Assembly: GCF_036245865.1 (NCBI RefSeq)
Contig: NZ_BTTW01000004.1
Coordinates: forward strand, 558,001 to 622,000
Direction: 5' to 3'
Source: Corallococcus caeni
Lineage (GTDB): Bacteria > Myxococcota > Myxococcia > Myxococcales > Myxococcaceae
DNA: 64,000 bases
Shown: piece after piece, positions 60,941-64,000 of the stretch
How the letters are laid out: each line of letters begins with the position of its first letter
Position numbering within the stretch: the first letter of the stretch is position 1
Notes under the pieces: model-generated
What the model saw: the letters and a program-made list of their open reading frames with translations, nothing else
Databases searched by the model: none
What the model was told of the DNA's origin: nothing
Translations under genes and position numbers: made by a program

Positions 60941-62020
60941 ATGGACCGAGCGCTCTCCGCCCCGGGCAAGCTGTTCATCTCCGGCGAGTACGCCGTGCTG
61001 TGGGGCGGCGTATCGCGCCTCGCCGCCGTCGCACCGCGCACGGCCGCCTACGTGCGCAGGCGTCAGGACTCGCGCGTGCACATCTGCCTGGAGGAGGGGA
61101 CCCTCCAGGGGCTCACCACGCCTCGGGGCGTGAAGTGGGACCGCGACGTGCCCGCCGGCTTCTCCTTCGTCGCCCGCACGCTGGATGAGGCCCTGCGCGC
61201 TCACGGCCGCGCGAGCGTGGGCTTCGACGTCGCGGTGGCGCCGGGCGCGCTGGGCCCGGGCGGCCACAAGCTGGGCATCGGCGGCAGTGCCTCCGCGACG
61301 GTGCTCGCCGCGGAGGCCGCGCGCTACGTGCTCGAAGAGAAGTTCGACGTGCTCAAGCTCGCGCTCACCGCGCACACGCTGGGGCAGGGCGGCAAGGGCA
61401 GCGGCGGCGACGTGGCCACGAGCTTCGCGGGCGGTGCCGTGCGCTACCGGCGCTACGACATCACCGCGCTCGCGAGCGCCGCCAACACCGGCCGCTTCAA
61501 CGCCGCGCTCGCTGAATCTCCTCCCGTGGACCTCTGGCGCATGCCCGTGCCGCGCGTGTCCATGCTCTACGCCTTCACCGGCGAGAGCGCGTCCACGAAG
61601 CTCCTCATCGACCAGGTGGAGGCCCGGCTCGCGGAGGCCGGTCGCAAGACCTTCGTGGAGCGCTCGGATGCGCTGGGCCATGCGATTGAAGACGGCCTGG
61701 GCGGCGGCGACTTCCGCGCGTTCTCCGAGGCCGTGAAGGCCCAGCACGCGCTGCTCCTGGAGCTGGGCCCGCTGGAGACCGAAGGCATGCGCCGCGTGCT
61801 GGCCATCGCCGCGTCCTACCACTGCGCGGGCAAGCTCTCCGGCGCGGGCGGCGGCGACGGCTGCATCCTCTTCGCCCCGGACGCGGAGGCACGTGAAGCC
61901 CTGCGCCAGGGGCTGGAGTCGCGCGGCTTCCTCACGCTGACGCTGGACGTGGAGCCCGGCGTGCGCGGCGAAGCGCAGGCGGACGCGCGGCTTCGCGGCT
62001 GGGTGGACGCGCTCACCTGA
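60941..62020 (+). CDS. Phosphomevalonate kinase (GHMP type)
   Basis: The 359-residue GHMP kinase has SAPGKLFISGEYAVLWGG, LGIGGSASATVLAAEA and the late GKLSGAGGGDGCILFA. The order in the cluster and lack of another candidate make phosphomevalonate kinase the best call; related GHMP kinases cannot be fully excluded. It should make 5-diphosphomevalonate for the decarboxylase gene just upstream. ATG 60941 has GAGGTG upstream; a longer in-frame start lies at 60890. Confidence 0.88.
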   Translation: MDRALSAPGKLFISGEYAVLWGGVSRLAAVAPRTAAYVRRRQDSRVHICLEEGTLQGLTTPRGVKWDRDVPAGFSFVARTLDEALRAHGRASVGFDVAVAPGALGPGGHKLGIGGSASATVLAAEAARYVLEEKFDVLKLALTAHTLGQGGKGSGGDVATSFAGGAVRYRRYDITALASAANTGRFNAALAESPPVDLWRMPVPRVSMLYAFTGESASTKLLIDQVEARLAEAGRKTFVERSDALGHAIEDGLGGGDFRAFSEAVKAQHALLLELGPLETEGMRRVLAIAASYHCAGKLSGAGGGDGCILFAPDAEAREALRQGLESRGFLTLTLDVEPGVRGEAQADARLRGWVDALT

Positions 62021-62050
62021 AAACAGCGCGGCGCGCGTCCGGGCCCGCCG

Positions 62051-63229
62051 TTAAAACATGTGACCGAACGTGATGTAGAAGCGCTGACGGCCCGTCTCGG
62101 TGGAGCGCGCGTAGTCCATGCGCACCACGGCCGCGCGGCGCGAGAAGCGCAGGCCGCCGCCGATGCCCGGGTGCCACTCATGCCACTTGCCGTCCGTCAC
62201 GCCCGGATGCCACACGCGGCCCAGGTCCAGGAACACCACCGCGCCCAGCGCCAGCGGCTGCCCGAAGAAGGCCATCCGCGCCGCCTGGAAGCGCAACTCG
62301 GAGTTGCTGAAGGCCTTCACGTTGCCGGCGAAGCGGTTGCGCTCGATGCCGCGCACGCTGCCCATGCCGCCAATGCCCTCGGTCACGTTGACGCCGCCCG
62401 TCGTCATCCACTCGAAGAACGGCACCTCGCCGAACAGCATGTCCAGGGTGAGCCGCTGCGCGAAGACGAGCCGCGGCGTAATCCGGATGTATCGGCGCTC
62501 GCTCAGCGTCACGCCCGCGTACTGGTAGCGGCTGAAGGTGGCCAGGCCCGACACGCGCAGCGCCACCTCCTCCACGCCACCGGACGTCGGGTCGGACTCG
62601 TCGTCGCGCGTGTCCCAGAGCGCGCCCGCGAGCAGCTGCCCGCTGGGCCCGCCCTCGATGCCGATGGGCCGCTCCTGCGCCAGGATGGACGTCTCGTAGG
62701 GTGACACGCGGGTGTAGCGCCAGCCGTAGCCCACGTACGACTGGAACGGGTGCTTCTCACCGAAGGGCCGCCCGCGCAGCCGCACCCAGAGGCCCGGCGA
62801 GCCCTTGTCGTAGTTGTACTTCTGGTCGTCCACGTCGCCCCGGAAGTCGGGGGCGGACAGATTGCCCGCTCCGAAGAAGGGGCTGCTCTTCTCCTGCCGG
62901 TACTCCAGCCGTCCCTCCAGCCGCAGGGGCCCCAGCAACTGCGGCCCGTCGTAGCGGAGGTAATGATTCATGGCGCCGCGCGCGGTGAAGAACACCTGCG
63001 CGGACAGGGCATGCGCATAGGGCGCCTTGGTGCCGTCGCCGTACAGGTACATGCCGCCCACGGCGCCGTAGCCGAAGCCCTGGTCCGAGCTGAAGGACAG
63101 CAACGGCAGGGCGATGCCGTCCATCGTCGGCGTGTGCTTCACCGGCGAGAGGCCGGGCGCGGTGCGGCCCGTCGCCATGGCGCTCAGCGACAGCAGCATG
63201 AAGAACAGGAAGAGGACTGGAGCCAGCAT
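62051..63229 (-). CDS. Outer-membrane beta-barrel protein (Omp85/BamA-like surface antigen)
   Basis: The 392-residue protein has a signal peptide (MLAPVLFLFFMLLSLSAMAT), many alternating amphipathic strands (for example YVGYGWRYTRVSP and EEVALRVSGLATFSRY), and the C-terminal phenylalanine (FYITFGHMF) used for outer membrane insertion. The pattern VTEGIGGMGSVRGIERNRFAG contains the VRGI-type motif typical of Omp85 loops (VRGF/RGI). There are no POTRA domains. Start ATG 63229. It converges on the mevalonate cluster and diverges from the next gene. Confidence 0.82.
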   Translation of the reverse strand: MLAPVLFLFFMLLSLSAMATGRTAPGLSPVKHTPTMDGIALPLLSFSSDQGFGYGAVGGMYLYGDGTKAPYAHALSAQVFFTARGAMNHYLRYDGPQLLGPLRLEGRLEYRQEKSSPFFGAGNLSAPDFRGDVDDQKYNYDKGSPGLWVRLRGRPFGEKHPFQSYVGYGWRYTRVSPYETSILAQERPIGIEGGPSGQLLAGALWDTRDDESDPTSGGVEEVALRVSGLATFSRYQYAGVTLSERRYIRITPRLVFAQRLTLDMLFGEVPFFEWMTTGGVNVTEGIGGMGSVRGIERNRFAGNVKAFSNSELRFQAARMAFFGQPLALGAVVFLDLGRVWHPGVTDGKWHEWHPGIGGGLRFSRRAAVVRMDYARSTETGRQRFYITFGHMF

Positions 63230-63472
63230 CGAAACCCCGTGAAGCCCCGAGGGGGCGCATCGATTCCAGCCCGGGACAGGAACCCATTCCGCCCGCCTGC
63301 TCTCCAAGAGAGCAGCGCGGCCTCGGAAGCTCCTGTCCCCCTGAATGCCCATTTTGCCTTGGGGGATGGGGGAGCCGTCAACGTGCGCGAAAGTCTCAAC
63401 GAGCTTGTCAGCGAGAATTCACGAAATTGGGCGAATACCCTCGTCCGGAGGATTGGATCGAAAGTTCCGCCC

Positions 63473-64000
63473 GTGGCGGCGCGTCGGCCCCGGAACGCTC
63501 TGCTCGTCCACCTGGACGGGGTGCCCAAGGCGCTGCTCGACGAAGCCATTGTGACGGGGCGGATGCCCTTTGTCGCACAGCTCGTCCGCTCTGGCGCGTA
63601 TCACCTGGAGAACGCGTTCTGGGGCGCGCCCACGTCCACGCCCTTCTTCCAGGCGGGGCTGCTCTACGGGCTGCAACACCCCAACCTGCCGGGCTACAGC
63701 TGGTACGACCGCGCGCTCGGCCGCAAGGTGCAGATGAACACGCCGGGCGACGCGATGGCCATCGACGCGCGCCTGCGCGGCCACGGCCGCACGAGCCTGT
63801 TGGATCACGGCGGGCACACCTACTTCTCGCTCTTCCACGCGGGCGCCATGAACCGCATGTGCATGAGCACGCTGTCCAGCTTCAAGCTCATGGCGCGCTC
63901 GTTCGCGTACGAGATGCAGGGCCTGGGGTCCGCCCGCACGAAGGGCGCATGGGACTTCCTGCGTTCCTTCGGCATGGAGTCCTGGCACGCCGTGCGCGAG
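63473..64000 (+). CDS. Alkaline-phosphatase-superfamily protein, 3' truncated by window edge
   Basis: The frame stays open from GTG 63473 to the last base (176 codons). NALLVHLDGVPKALLDEA fits the first metal-binding strand with an Asp, and GAPTSTPFFQAGLLYG would carry the nucleophile Thr or Ser. PGYSWYDRALGRKVQMN is typical of phosphodiesterase/pyrophosphatase-like members. The product class is probable, the substrate unknown. The start is not certain, as no Shine-Dalgarno is clear. It diverges from the outer-membrane protein gene across 243 bases that hold nothing else I can identify. Confidence 0.7.
   Translation, partial: MAARRPRNALLVHLDGVPKALLDEAIVTGRMPFVAQLVRSGAYHLENAFWGAPTSTPFFQAGLLYGLQHPNLPGYSWYDRALGRKVQMNTPGDAMAIDARLRGHGRTSLLDHGGHTYFSLFHAGAMNRMCMSTLSSFKLMARSFAYEMQGLGSARTKGAWDFLRSFGMESWHAVRE

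Noticed and set aside
1-64000. tRNA, rRNA, insertion sequences or prophage genes
   Set aside because: Gaps are short and show no cloverleaf-like or transposase-like sequence; all long frames are explained by chromosomal genes.

Overview
The window is a high-GC (about 70 percent by eye), densely coded chromosomal segment. It most likely comes from a myxobacterium of the Myxococcus/Corallococcus kind. The clues are a Ser/Thr kinase with a TPR tail next to a sigma-like gene, receiver/PATAN and LytTR regulators, abundant lipoproteins and coiled-coil proteins, a bacterial mevalonate cluster, frequent GTG/TTG starts and many four-base ATGA/GTGA gene overlaps. No rRNA, tRNA, insertion sequence, prophage or CRISPR array was found. 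Most genes are housekeeping or lineage-typical. Both window ends cut a gene.

Layout. 1-4.5 kb: sigma-like gene, membrane Ser/Thr kinase and a glutathione-transferase-like gene. 4.6-9.3 kb: clpB (minus), a small unknown gene, then a coupled minus-strand trio ending in DUF1844 and acidic proteins. 9.4-11.6 kb: thiE, a class I amidotransferase and a thiD-like kinase. 11.6-20.9 kb, minus strand: an information-processing block read as spoVG, prs, rplY, pth, rpsF, rpsR, rplI, then an acyltransferase/LytS-type kinase/LytTR regulator cassette, then dnaB. 21-23.6 kb: a DUF5658-like gene and a nucleotide-salvage group (tdk, a UPRT-like gene, hpt). 23.8-28.2 kb: aquaporin and nrdAB with a long leader.

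28.6-40.3 kb: a signalling and architecture region. It holds a membrane coiled-coil protein and a divergent 2165-residue protein with a methyltransferase-like head on a giant coiled coil built from 22-, 21- and 18-residue tandem repeats. Then come dapF and two adjacent receiver proteins, one carrying a degenerate GGDEF domain and one a degenerate small-GTPase-like domain. 40.3-43.9 kb: cytochrome P450, divergent AraC regulator and two small genes. 43.9-51 kb: TPR lipoprotein, M16 peptidase coupled to a histidine kinase, Kelch-type lipoprotein and a TolA-like coiled-coil protein. 51-55.7 kb: a stand-alone E2 catalytic domain, a MarR/SnoaL divergent pair, an AraC/SDR divergent pair and HtpX.

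55.8-62 kb: a DsrE-like gene and a mevalonate-to-IPP/DMAPP cluster (fni, HMG-CoA reductase, mevalonate kinase, diphosphomevalonate decarboxylase, phosphomevalonate kinase). HMG-CoA synthase is not in the window. 62-64 kb: an outer-membrane beta-barrel protein and the start of an alkaline-phosphatase-superfamily gene.

No clearly new system stands out. The best candidates for something undescribed are the pair of receiver proteins with decayed output domains beside the methyltransferase-headed coiled-coil giant, the lineage-specific extensions of S18, S6 and DnaB, and a regularly phased array of GTTGTG sites between a MarR gene and its divergent neighbour.
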